Source: Gorsachius magnificus
Taxonomy: Eukaryota > Chordata > Aves > Pelecaniformes > Ardeidae
Direction of reading: 5' to 3'
Length of the DNA: 64,000 bases
Assembly: GCA_034008185.1 (NCBI GenBank)
Contig: CM067082.1
Location: 153,781,395-153,845,394 of the forward strand
In this document: one piece after another, positions 1 to 12,215 of the stretch
How positions within the stretch are numbered: position 1 is the stretch's first letter
Layout of the letters: every line of letters starts with the position of its first letter
Position numbers and translations under genes: made by a program
Notes under the pieces: generated by a model
The model's input: the letters and a program-made list of their open reading frames with translations, nothing else
What the model was told of the DNA's origin: nothing
Databases searched by the model: none

Positions 1-3000
1 ATACAAACAGCACGCAAGGCAAGAATTTACTTAAATCATATCACGTTTGTCCCCAAACCTCGTAACGCTAATGATCAGACCATGGATGGTCTGGACACGC
101 AAAGACCCATATTAACCGCTTATAGGATGAAGTCCCAAATTTTCAAGAGAAATTCTGCCTGGTAACAACTACAGCATTTCATGGAGAAGAGCAAAAGCAG
201 GGACGCTGCATGGGCTCCGATGGCTACGGCTTTATAAATATGTGTGTGGCCAAGAGATGCTCAGACTCCTCGCCTCTAGCGATTCCTCCTGTCTGGTTGT
301 GTCTTGCTCCTCCGAGCTGTGGTTTGCAGCAAGCCTTTCCATCAGGGATGAATTACAGCCACGTTTTTAAATTCCTAAATTCCTAACAGCCTCAGCTGCA
401 CAGCAGATCAACGGGAACAGCGTAACCACTTAGGAACTACCACTTCTATCTTTCCTACACAGAGGACTGAAAGAGGCAGTAAACAGAGTAAGTAGTCTAA
501 ATAAGTATTAAAAATATCAGACAAATGCTACTGGTTTGTCCAAATCATTTAAGAATTCTTGTTTTCCTTGATCAAATCATGTATTTGAAATGGCCACTCA
601 CGCTCACTGCAAGACACGTGCTGTTTGCCAGGTCTGCTTTTCTTCAAGCGCTGACCATACATACAGGTAACAACTACAACTCTGAAGATGTAAAGAAGCA
701 TTAATATCGAATCACTACCATAAATTTAGGTATTCTGGATGCCAGCAAATTTTAAAGATAAAAAACTGCAGAAGACAAAACCCAGCGTTCCTTAAAAGCC
801 TATAGGGAACACCAGGCTATAACGATACTGGAGCAGTAAACTGAATTATCCAAACTCCACCTCTGAGCATCATCCAGCATATGGAGTTTAGAGGACTTTT
901 TCCTCCCCTCCCCCCCCACCAATCTTTTGGGAATGACAACCTTGATTTCTGGAACTGATTTCCTATGGCATCCACAGAAGTACTATACTCATTACCCCTA
1001 CCACCACCGAACGCTGAAGACAATTTGAAGTGACCTTTTACAATCTTAAACACTGCATACCAAACACTTAAAAGCTGCGTACCAAGAGAGCCCAAGCAAA
1101 ATAACTTCACAAGACGGAAGCATGTTATCCGTGAAAGCAGAGGAGACCGTAACCAGCAGATGTCTGCAGAAAAAAGCTGAAGAAAGAAGCAACACAAGAC
1201 TGGAGCGATGCTCTTGCGTAACGCCATCCCAGATGCATGGTACCTGCAGCTTAAGGAGTTCCTCACCTACAGACATCAACGGCGTACGTAACAGTCCTCG
1301 ACTAATTCCTCTTTTGTGACTTTGTCCCATCGCATTTTGAACCTACCCCAACTTTTAGTGCCAAAAGTATCCCAGGGCAAGAAGGGCCACAGCTCAGTCA
1401 ACAGCTTCGCTGTTTTGAAGTCTGAACCTCCTTGTTTCTTAGCTCGTTTCTGAGCAGGAGGAAGGGGACTAGAACTGCACACAACATCCAGGATGAAGGG
1501 AGAGAGCACCATGAATTTGTATGCCCATACAATGCTTTGGTCTCTTACTTTCCTAATAATTCCTAATATCTTATTTGCATTTAACACCAAGTGAGCATTG
1601 GACTAATGTGATTTTTCAGAAGATCATCTCATAAAACCAAGATCTCTTCACTAGTAGATATTTCGGACATTACTGCAGATAGAAGTCAAGCATTATCTCT
1701 TCCCATGCAGAAAGTTTCACTTGTATCTACACTTAATTTCATCTGCTACTTGAGAGGCCAGCTGTTCAAAATCATGTTGCCTTCCTACAACTCTCTACAG
1801 TTAGGTTTTACATCTATATACAGATGCACGTATATGCACACACATTCCTATACATGCACAAATACACACTCCTTTCCCTTACAACCTTTCTTGACTTATT
1901 CCCTTTTCCATATAGCTTAAGACTACGCTGAATAGCAGACTGCATCACTCCTTCCCCAGGGATATCATGGAGGTCTGCAGGAGCCTTCAGCAAAGCACTT
2001 TGCCAAATTATCTGAATTTCTAAAAGATTATTTGCAGACAGGGTCAGAAACAGGAGCACAGCTCTCCTTGCCAGAAGGCAAGTCCCTCTGGTCCAGATTT
2101 CCCCCGATTTGAAAGTGCAAAGTCTCACCTATAATTTCCAGATGCTCTCCTGCACTATTTCTAATGACACGCCTCACTGCTTGTAACCTGCCTGCTACCT
2201 GCTGCTTGCCGGCAAGTTAATTCCTGAATTGCCTGCAAGTTTCTGGAAGTCAAAGATGCTCCACAAACCTGTGCTTATCAAGGTCGTCTGGCAAGTCCTA
2301 ACGAACCCAGAGCATTTCTAAGTCTGGGGAGAGGTTCAAGAAAAGATAAAGGTAAGTTTTAAAATAAACTACTGCAATCACGTAAGCTTAAATAGAAGAT
2401 ACCATACTGGGTGGTTATAGAAAGAGAACAGGAAGGAAAAAAAAACCCAAAAAAACCCAAAAAAACCCAACAAACCCCAAATGTTACAGACAAACATTAT
2501 AATAGAAATTAATACAAGAGCACGCTAATGGAAGTAATCTACAGCATCTTCTCAAACCTCCTTTCACTCAAACCATCCTTTGGAGGCAGAGGCGCTGCTG
2601 TTCTCCCACCAAGGGAGTTCCAACAGCAGCACAAGTTACACAGTAAAGAAAAAAACTTTTCCCTCGTGCACTGTATTCTAAAAAAGCTTAGTTCAGGGCT
2701 TCCCCCACCCGATTTCGCTGTAGCTGTGTGAAATCACAAAAGGAGGTTGTTGCACAGCCACCGCACAAGAAACCCCTTATTGCTCCAGGAAGCTGCCATG
2801 GGACAACTGGAGGGCTCCTAATCCAGCCCGTCCCTCCGCAGCGCATGAGTGAGCTAATTACTGCTGAATTTTTCCTAATTAAATGAATGCAATAGCCAAT
2901 CCTCTTGAATAATATAAACTGGGTAATGAAGAGACTTTCCACGCGCTTACAGACGAACTTGCTAAATGCAATAAAATAAACATCTGTGTATCGTGAGCTC

Positions 3001-5071
3001 TCCGCTAACAAGTTTGTTTATAATACAAAATGGAAAGATGCAAGTCAGAATAAAGTGGTATTAAACAAAGCCTTTCTTCAAAGGGAAGCAGTCTTGAAAT
3101 TTATACATGATTAGAGATGCATAATTTCTCTTCCTAAAAGGCTGCATTCGATCTTATTAGAAAAACAAAATTTTATATCCTACATGACTCAAGCTAGAAA
3201 CAGTTAAGGAGCAGAAAATAGGCAACTTCGCTTATGCAGCTCCTATTTTTGTAATGTATCAACCAGGATAGAAATGATTTTTGAATACTTGATGCCAAAT
3301 CTGCACACGATGCCCAGGTTACTTTGGTTTTAAATGCCACTTGCAGTTTATCATTGAAAGGTTTAATCTTCCACATAAGCTTTGCATAAAATAAAGCAGA
3401 AACAGCACTGTCGCGTACCTGGAACAACCACCCGCAACTGGTTTAATCCTCAAACATGCAAAACCCAAGCAAATTGCTCTGTTTATATTCGGCGTGGTGT
3501 AGCCCAGAATTATACTCATTTCAGCTGAAGTTGGCAACCTCTCTCCCCCCACCCCCAAGCATAACTGAATAAACTTAAGGTTTTGGTTTTTCCATTGAAA
3601 TTATTTCTTTGAAGGGAGGGATCCCAGACTAGTTTAGTGAAAGAAAAATCTTTCCAAAACACTTAACTGCACCCCCGCCTAGCCCTTTCCCATACACTGC
3701 TCTGGAGGGAGCTGATCACATGGCTAGGGGCCAAGAAATAAAAGCTTAAACACGTAAGACAGGTGGGGACAAGGAGGAAAAATAACCAAGTAGCTTATTT
3801 TAACTTTTGAGATAATCTCTTCTTTATATCACTTTAATCTACTTGAAGTAGGTCACTGCGCTTGATCTGAAAAAAATGTCAGTATGATTTATGAACTTTC
3901 AGGAATTTTAAGAACAACTGAACATTACTCTTATTAACCCATACCATGATAATTTGGAAGATGCTCAGAAGTTGCACCTGTACGCTAAGATCAAATGGTT
4001 ATGCAAGAACAGCTGATCTCATTCAAAGAGAAGTTACCTAGTGGGTATCGGAACACTTACAGTTTGCTTTCCACACCTGCAAAGATCATATAAAAGTACA
4101 CTTTCACGTAGCACCTAGGCCAAAAAGAGAAAAATTATCGGGACGAATGTTAATTCAAGACAGCTAAAGCTGTATGAAGAAAGAAGTCCTCTACCTAACC
4201 AAAGAAAACTTTGGAAACATCTTTGTTGCGGCAGCTTAAAGCAAAAAACTCCTTTTGCCCTTCATAAATTATTTATTACAATCCTCAAATCTAGGTTGGT
4301 TAAACACCTGCTGTTGGTTATTGGATGCTCATTTTCTAAGGATCAAAAGCAGTGAAATTCTGAAACAACTTCTTAAATACAGGACTGAGAACTCAGCACC
4401 ACTCCCTCCATACAAGGCTACGACGCATCCTGAGATGCTGCTAGTAAATGTTAAAAACAGCAACGGTACACAGAAGCCACTTAAATGACAAGGATGGATG
4501 AGAAACCATGAAAAGGCTCAAACCACCACAAAAACCCAATGGATCCCAAGGCAAGTTCCAAAACTGTAAAGCAGCTGGAACACTTCAGTCCCTACACTGA
4601 GGTTTGGATGGACATATATGTATATGACGGTATAACTGTCTCATCATGTGTGTCAGCTTCTCCATATAAGCCACGATTTAAACACCTTTGCTGTCTTGCA
4701 GTATTCAAGAAGTTAGGAGGGTTGCTACTAGGAAATACTATGGTAAAAGAAACGCATGTGCCAGAGCCCAACTCCTTGCATTTATTCAGCTCGAAGACTG
4801 AAGGCAGATCCGCTGCTTCAGGGGCATCCACATTTCATAACGAAGCTGGAAAGTTAAAAACTGTTTTAACAACCTAATTAACCTCCTGAACTATGTTCTG
4901 AGTGAAATGCCTTCAAGTTCAAATTAAACAGCGCAGATTTTGGCTGCCTCCTTTCCCGTTCCAGTGCTGGACAAGCTCAGAGGGCTACACTGAGACCACT
5001 TCCAATTTTAAGCAGCAGCACATCTCCAAAAGAATGAAAAGCTGGTCTCTTTGTGACCCAGGAAGGAACTA

Positions 5072-5109
5072 ATTAACACTTAGCACTTTCATTAACACTT
5101 AGCACTTTC
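5072..5109. repeat. Perfect 19-bp tandem duplication
   Basis: Two adjacent identical 19-base copies (attaacacttagcactttc) occupy 5072-5090 and 5091-5109. This is a small recent local duplication in intronic DNA with no coding role visible. Confidence 0.95.
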
Positions 5110-5494
5110 ATTTTTGTGCTCGTATCTGTTGCCACTGGAACAGCCAGGGACAGAAGATGGATGAGAACATGAAAGAGAAGTTTGGAGATGTCCACCTCCA
5201 GCAGCACTCCGGTAACTCCGCCAGCAAGATGAGCCAGGCTGCTGCTGTACCTTTGCCTTCTACGTGAAACACCTGGACGCCCTTTGAGCAGGAGTTGAAT
5301 GTGCCCATCCAGCCTCCTCGGTACCGGTCCTGAGCTGGCATCCACCCACCCGGTCAGCGCGTAGCATCCTGCAGGGACCAGGGGCTGCCCCGATCCTCAG
5401 GGCTCGCCTCTGCATGCCTGTGTCCTTTTCATAGGACTAAGTAGCTGCTCAACACACTAAAAAAGGTGCTACAAGGATATAGAACATTTTTTTA

Positions 5495-5537
5495 ATGTGC
5501 GTGCGCATATATGCACGCGTATATGCATACACATGCA
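5495..5537. repeat. 43-bp uninterrupted alternating purine-pyrimidine tract (Z-DNA candidate)
   Basis: From 5495 to 5537 purines and pyrimidines alternate strictly, mixing TG/CG/CA/TA steps, with small palindromes such as GCATATATGC and ACGCGT. CG and CA/TG dinucleotide steps favour left-handed Z-DNA under negative supercoiling. It lies in intron 1, far from the promoter. Confidence 0.8.
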
Positions 5538-6329
5538 GTTCAGAGTGGAACCTTTTCCTAGTACTCGCTTTTTTTGAGGAGAGCTACAGCACTTCGTATG
5601 TTCTGGAGAAGCCTATGCATATACATTCTCAGAACATACATCTGCTTAAAAAAAATAAAATTAGTAAATAAAATAAGTAACTAGCCACACCCCACAAAGT
5701 CACCCTTCCATCAGCCGGTAGTCTGAAACGGTGACAGAGCTGCCATGTGTAGAAAGGACCAGAACTTAGGGGAGTGGGGGAGGAGGAAAAAAAAAAAATT
5801 AAAATAAGTAAACCCCCTCACCTCACTTTCACACTACACACAAGGCAAGGTTGCAGCACTGGGGTTTAGTGTTCTTTGGAAGAAGTGATTACACTCACAA
5901 GGTTGTTTTTTTTTTTTTCCTTTTGCTAAACCAAAATATTTCACTGCTGAAGTGCAATGCAAAACCAATGCTTTAAAACAGTTTAAGGGCAAAAAAACCC
6001 ACTGCAAATAATGCAAAAATAGCTCCAGTGCCAAAAGACTACTACCTTTTTTTTAACTGGATGGAAAGCAAAGCTAACCGAACTGTGCAGGCAACATTAT
6101 GGAGGCGTCCTCCGCTACAAAATAAACATAAGTTTTTGCAGTGACATTATGGAGCCATCTCTCTGTACCTATAGTGCTTCACGAAGTTTAATGTTTTAGT
6201 CTATAGCATAGAAGCAATATCCATAGAATCTGATACATTGAAAGCAGCGGCAAACTGAAGATTTCGCTTTAAAAATATGTTATTTTCTGTTAAAAAAATA
6301 AAATAATAAATCTAAGCATTTCAGAAGCT

Positions 6330-6780
6330 GCAGCATGGCTTCGCTCTTTGAGCAAGGACTGAGCCGCTCAATCTGGAGATTTTCCCAGCGCCGAGGTTTG
6401 GAGGGCGGCAGTTGAACAGGAAATACTGCGCAGTCTGTGCATGCATTACATTCCTGTCCCGCCCCGAGCGGGCGGCCAACAAACCAACCTTTCTTCTAGT
6501 AAAGGGGGGGGGGGGGGGGGGGGGGGAGAGGGGGGAGAAAAAAGAAAAAAAAAAAAAGCAGACCGCACAAAGTTCACCAGCAGATGTGGCCTATGAATCC
6601 AAACCGGCCTTTTCTGCTGATAGAAAAGAATTCGACGCGTTTGCAATGTTGGTGTTAACGTCAGGGTTTTGCGAAGCTGGATCAGCAAAGCCCTGGAAGT
6701 TTAAAAGACGCAAAATCTGCGGCGCTGAGCTTCTGCGGGGTGCTGTAAGTGAGCAGTAACTGCACATATGTCAGCGGGTT
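6330..6780. promoter_or_regulatory. CpG-rich islet inside intron 1
   Basis: By eye this segment holds roughly two dozen CpGs in 450 bases, far above surrounding intronic DNA. It includes a near-palindrome CGCCCCGAGCGGGCGG at about 6461-6476 and a GTTAACGTCAG element near 6655. It is interrupted by a 23-G run. It could be an intronic enhancer or a cryptic alternative promoter, and no exon or splice structure was recognised to decide. Confidence 0.4.
6501..6558. repeat. 58-bp homopurine tract with 23-G run
   Basis: The plus strand is purely A/G from 6501 to 6558. It contains 23 consecutive G (6504-6526), then mixed AGAG/GGGGG, then poly(A). The G run could form a G-quadruplex and the whole tract a triplex (H-DNA). 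Homopolymer length may be imprecise in the assembly. Confidence 0.9.
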
Positions 6781-7499
6781 TATTTTGAGAAGGTTTTGCC
6801 AAATATTAGTAGCAGCTTACAATCAAGCTGCAAGAGTCGATCAGAGCTGGATTTTGTACAGCAAAAAGGATCTCGTCGCAAAAAGGGGGATTCATTTTAT
6901 TTCCATTTTCTGTGCAGCACTGAAGAACAAGGACTCAGCACCGAAGTTTGCCTTCAACCGTAAAGTAACAAACAGAATTAGTCACCAGAACATATGTTCG
7001 TATATCTCGACTCTTTTGAATTGCTCCCAGGTTGGCCTCTGAAATCCTGGAAGATATTTAATAATAATTTGTTAAATACTTGGGAGGGAAGGCGAAGGAG
7101 AAACAAACAAATGGAAACACGAGCAGCACACGGGGTCAAAGTGGCAGTATCTCAGAGTTCGTTAGTCACGGCTGATGGGAAGAGGATTAGAGTCAAAATG
7201 GCAATGAAGCAAATGTAAATAAGCATGTGTTTACAGAGCAAAAATATGTACACTATCTGATCCGCTCTGCCTTGGATTGCGCTTCCATGTAGCACGGTGG
7301 GAAAGGCAGCAAAGAACAGCTCGCCAAATGCCGAGTAGCTAAAACACGGGGAAAGCAGATACAAGTGAGCAACAGGCGGGCATCGAAAGCCACCGCACAA
7401 CCAAAGCGGCCAACAGTCTTTCCCAAACATTAATTTAATTCAAAGCTAGTACAATAATAAAAAAAACCCCCACCCAAAAGTGTGAAAGCACTTTTGCAA

Positions 7500-7725
7500 A
7501 GTGCGTTCTCTTATTACGTGTGGCATGAAGGTACAGGCGGAGGGACAGACACACGTGGCACAGACACACACGCGGCACCGGCAGCCCCAGGCCGTGCTTT
7601 CCTTAAGAGGTTACGCCACGAAATCAGGGTGAAGTTACTGAAGAGCTGTAAAAGCCGCTTTTTCTGTGCTCCACGGGCACCACGCAGCGTGTAGCACACC
7701 AAGCCAGCCACCCGCCGTACGTATT
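7500..7725. promoter_or_regulatory. Second CpG-rich islet in intron 1
   Basis: About 225 bases with many CpGs, including repeated CACGTGGCA/ACACGCGGCA-like units between about 7545 and 7580 (an E-box CACGTG lies at 7552-7557) and a CCGCCGTACG stretch near 7712. It sits within 1 kb of the islet at 6330-6780. No exon was recognised. The regulatory role is inference from CpG content and the E-box. Confidence 0.3.
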
Positions 7726-10700
7726 TTATCCAATCTATTGATTTTTCAACTCAAAGTATGATCCAAACCTAAAGAATATTGCCGGGCACCATACCTATGA
7801 TCGGCTCGTTTCCTTATCAAGTTGGTTCAGTTTAATAAATAGATGTTTGAAGGCTTTCCTCCCCCTCAGTGACCAAATTCACAACCTGAGGTTTGGTTCC
7901 GAAAAAAAGAGTTTCTTTCTGCCTCCTGCTGCAACCCAGTTGACTCAAACACAGGTTTTGGCGCCCTTTTTTTGACTTGAAAAGTATCAGGCAAGTGATT
8001 GACCAAAGCCAAACATAGAAATTCTTCTACTCACTTTCCCCTCCAAAATATTACACCAGCTCCAACCAAAGCCTTACCAAAACCTTGCTCATCTGAGGAG
8101 AACAAGCTTCATTTACTTTTCCTAAATATAGCTGTAAGATGTTCCCATAGAGATGGTGGCATTCCCAACCATACTCTTTGCAGCAAATACTTCGGTAAGA
8201 CATCAAATCTAAAGTATTAGTCTATTTTTGCAAGCTTTCACATCTCCTTCCTAGGGACAGCTCTTCTCTAATGGATTCATCTCGCAAAAATGCCGTTAAA
8301 GGATGCTCCCTCGCAAGTAGTTTTGTTTCTCCATTTCGCCATTAGGAATTTTTCGTTCACTCCCTGTGGATATTTCACGACAGGCTACAATTCTCATTCC
8401 TGCCAGGGAAATTGCTCATCCTGAGTTTGGTCCCCAAAAGATACATCCTTAAGAGTAAGAATCAAACTAGGATGCCTTTTTTTTTTGGTTCTTGTAGATC
8501 CTCTGATGCCTATTTTCAATTACCTCTTATTTTTCCCAATCCATTGCTATTTTGTGGCTATTGAGTGCAGTTCGCATAAAACATCCACTCTGCAAGAAAG
8601 TACACATTGAAAACGACGCTGTTTCTGGTAAGATGTTTTATAGAACCAAAGCCATTTTAATGACACCATTTCTGGAAGACTCTGTCTTAATGCAGTAAGG
8701 AACATGCATGACTATTTATGAAAGACCTACCTGCTTTCTTTGGAAAAAAATAGAAGCTGAGTAACTTCAAAAAGACATCAACTTTAATAAGAGCTGTATT
8801 TATTTGGACCAATTACCGTTTTTCCCCATTCCCTCCACAAATTTCTATATTATGAAACCCAGATACAAAGAGAACAAGAGGAATGCCTCGCATCTGGAAG
8901 AAGGAACTTGCTCTACATCACTGCATGACCTGTGCTTCGGTTATTAATATGATCCAAAACCTAAAACCACTCTTGAAATCAAGTTATAGCCAGCATAGAA
9001 CTAGTATCACTTCAGCAGGTTATTTGAATCCAATCCTTCTAGAAGCAAAATTAGAACATCAGATTTTGATTATGAACTTAATTGTTGCATGTCTAGTTGC
9101 AGGGATTTCTCAAGGAGCAGTCCGTAAGACACCTGAGCGTATCTGCTCAGACAGAATCCAACTTAGAGGAATTGTTGCCAAAGTAATTTCTCCTCCAGCT
9201 TTAGCTTCCATGGAGTAGGTTTTACCCAACCTTAGATTACCGTTTGTAAATTTGGGTTTTTTTGAATACCTGCAATATTTACGAACATGCAATACAAGCG
9301 CACATTACAGCCAGAAAAATGTTTGCAATCTTATTTGCTGCTTTTTTCCTCCAAGCTGTTGCCTCTGCCCTCACCAGTTAAGCCAGAAACAATTTTGATG
9401 AATTTAAGTTTTCAGTAAGATCTACACATACTCAGTAACTATATTAAATCTAAAGTAATTGCAACATCAACCACTGCCGTTTTCTAATTCCATGGAAGTG
9501 TCACCTGCAGAACAGCAGCACTGCCAGGTATCTCTGATGAGAATTTTAAGCTGTAGTTCGCCTCTCCCTAACAGGGCATCTGTCGTTATACTCCTAAGTA
9601 AAGAGGTCAGTAAAAAAAAAAAAAAAAAAAAGTAGTCAACATACAAAAAAGCCTGTTGCAAATTCTCATTAATAATTTGCTAAAATACATAGCACTGCCC
9701 TGGTGAAGCGTGAGCCCTCTCTCCTTGGCTTTCAAACTCTTCCCTGCTGTGTGCTTAAAAAGGCCAGTAGCATACATGCTGCCATTTCTGAAAGACAACC
9801 ATAATGTATTCATATTAAGTTTAAAACACCTAAATGTCTATCTGAATCCAACTACAACAAAAAAAACCCAAACCAAACTGACTGCAGAGGAAGGAACAGG
9901 CAAAACCAATACACATCTGACATTAATTTAAAATGTTGAGGAGTCCAATACAGGGATTTTTTTTTCCTTCCTTACTAGCTGAGTATGTATGTTATACCAA
10001 AACACAAAGCTGAATGAAATACCAAAATCACCGTTAAGAAAACATTCAACTTGCCTCATTTAGCAAGTCAATTTAAAGTAATTTATAAATTAAAAAAAAA
10101 TTTATTTCAATCCAATTTATTTTATATATATAAATTTTATTTTATATATATATAAAAATGTAATATTTCACATTAAGAATTAAAAAGCCTGAAATGGTAA
10201 CTTCAACAGCCTAGAAGGTAATTTGACCAATGCCAGCAACCACTGTAACAGCATGCACTGCAGGCACTGCTTAATATTAAGAGTATTTTCAACTGATCCC
10301 AAGGAGTAAGTTGGAAAATATTAATTCCTAGCTCTGTTGACCTTGTACTTTGGACTGAAGATTATTTTACCCATTCAGCATTCCACGACCATTAAAAGCA
10401 GCCCATTCCCACCTGGAAATAGGATACTCAGAAAGCTAAAACTAGATTAAGACTGGAACAAAAGATACAGGAAACGGCAAGCTTTGTATGATAAAAGTTA
10501 CTACAGTTTTGACAAAAAAAGCAGCAAAACTCGCCCAACTTCCAGCAATTCGTCTCTAGAACAAAGCTGCATTTTATTGCCTGTTTAGAAATTCAGATAA
10601 TAAGAAATGAAAATTAATTCATTTTTCTTATTCCATTAAGCTTAACAGGAGGGGATTTTTTTTAAAAAACATTTTGGTGCCTTAAATGAGTACTTAGATG

Positions 10701-12049
10701 CCTCTACCAAGCTGACGGTTCAGCTGCAGGTTGCAACAGCTGCAGACACGTTCAACTGTTTCTCCAAATACCCAGAACATGAAGAACACTTCTGATCTAT
10801 TTGAAATATCCTAAACTTTGTACTAAAAGGAATGCACACAATTTAACACCCATGCTTTAACTGCTGGCAATCCTGTAAAGCAGAAAGCCAGCCACTTGCT
10901 ATTTTATATATGTCTTAAGAAAGCATGAATAACTGAACACTATAATAACTGAAGATGTTAAATAAGCAGTGTCTTCAGGACTACATGCTTGGAAAAGTTA
11001 AAAATAAACTCTTTCCTTAATTCTACCAGAAAAAAAAAAAAAAAAAAAAACAAAAACCCCACAAACAACCAAAACCCAAACAGTACAGTAACTTTTTGTT
11101 TCTTACAGGAGCAAAACCAACGACATTTGTAATTATGCCGATACATTCTACAAACCCCACTCCTGTTATCCCCAAACAAAGGCCAGATATTGATCTTATC
11201 AAAGGTAGAATAAAAGAAGGTAAAAATAACACCTGTGCCCATTAACAAAATTAAAACTAGCTTACTTCTTCAGGATGTGCCTTTGTGCTAATTGTAAGAG
11301 ATAACCAAGGCATGATGCAACAGAAATTACTCTGATTTTACAGCTCGCCCAGGTCCCAGCCTCTCTCAGCCAACGTTCTTGCCCAAGCTGTTTATGTGGA
11401 ACACTTCCAGATCAGCTGGTCTCTGCCCAATCTGGCAAAAACACCCAACCCCACAACCAACCCCCCATTTTCCTTCATCACTGATGCAGCAGAGAGGGTG
11501 AGCAGTTTATTTAGCACATAATGACACGATACTACTACCCCCACCGCTTCGCATCCTTTTCTTTCTTGGGATAAAAGAGCCAGGCTTTTACCATTTACAT
11601 TAAACTGATCTTACTGGCCTGTTGTTCTTGGCGCTGAGGAAAGCTGGGTCTTGCAGAGCACTTACTCTTCATCTCCTAGGGAGGTGGGATCCTTGCCTTA
11701 TTAGCAGCACTTCTAATAGCAGAGGTCCCCATGAGGCTCAGGGGAGCGACGCAGCTGATGACCTCATGCAGGAGCCCAAACCAGATGACCGATCCCGTAC
11801 ATTTACTGCACTTAGCTTAGATGGAAAATCCCAGGCATACGGACCCATAAACGTTAAATCACATTAAGTCTATACCTACATATGTGCTCCAGCACTTAGA
11901 AGGCCATCTTTAGGACTTGCCCCTTTTCCTCTCCAAAAAAACAGTAAGCTCTAACCTTACAGAATGCTGGCCAGCACCGAGACTCAGCATCGCTCCTCTT
12001 CAGCTACTGCAGGCTCTCTGCCTGCAGAGACTTGGGCTCTGCCCGTTTG

Positions 12050-12215
12050 CAGTTCGGATGCCCGCACCGGCTCTGCAAAGTAGGTGTTCACACAACAGAC
12101 CCCCCTGCCACGTGGGCTGTAACTCCAATCGAGACGGAAGATGGGGACAGCAACAACAATTTCTAACTGAAAACCGTACGGGTGCCGCCGGGGTACCCGG
12201 CTGCGCACAGCAAAA
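12050..12215. promoter_or_regulatory. CpG-rich islet in intron 1
   Basis: A short CpG-enriched block with GCCGCCGGGGTACCCGGC-type inverted symmetry around 12183-12201 and a CCACGTGG E-box near 12109-12116. Function is unknown. It is listed because its composition departs from the AT-rich intron around it. Confidence 0.25.
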
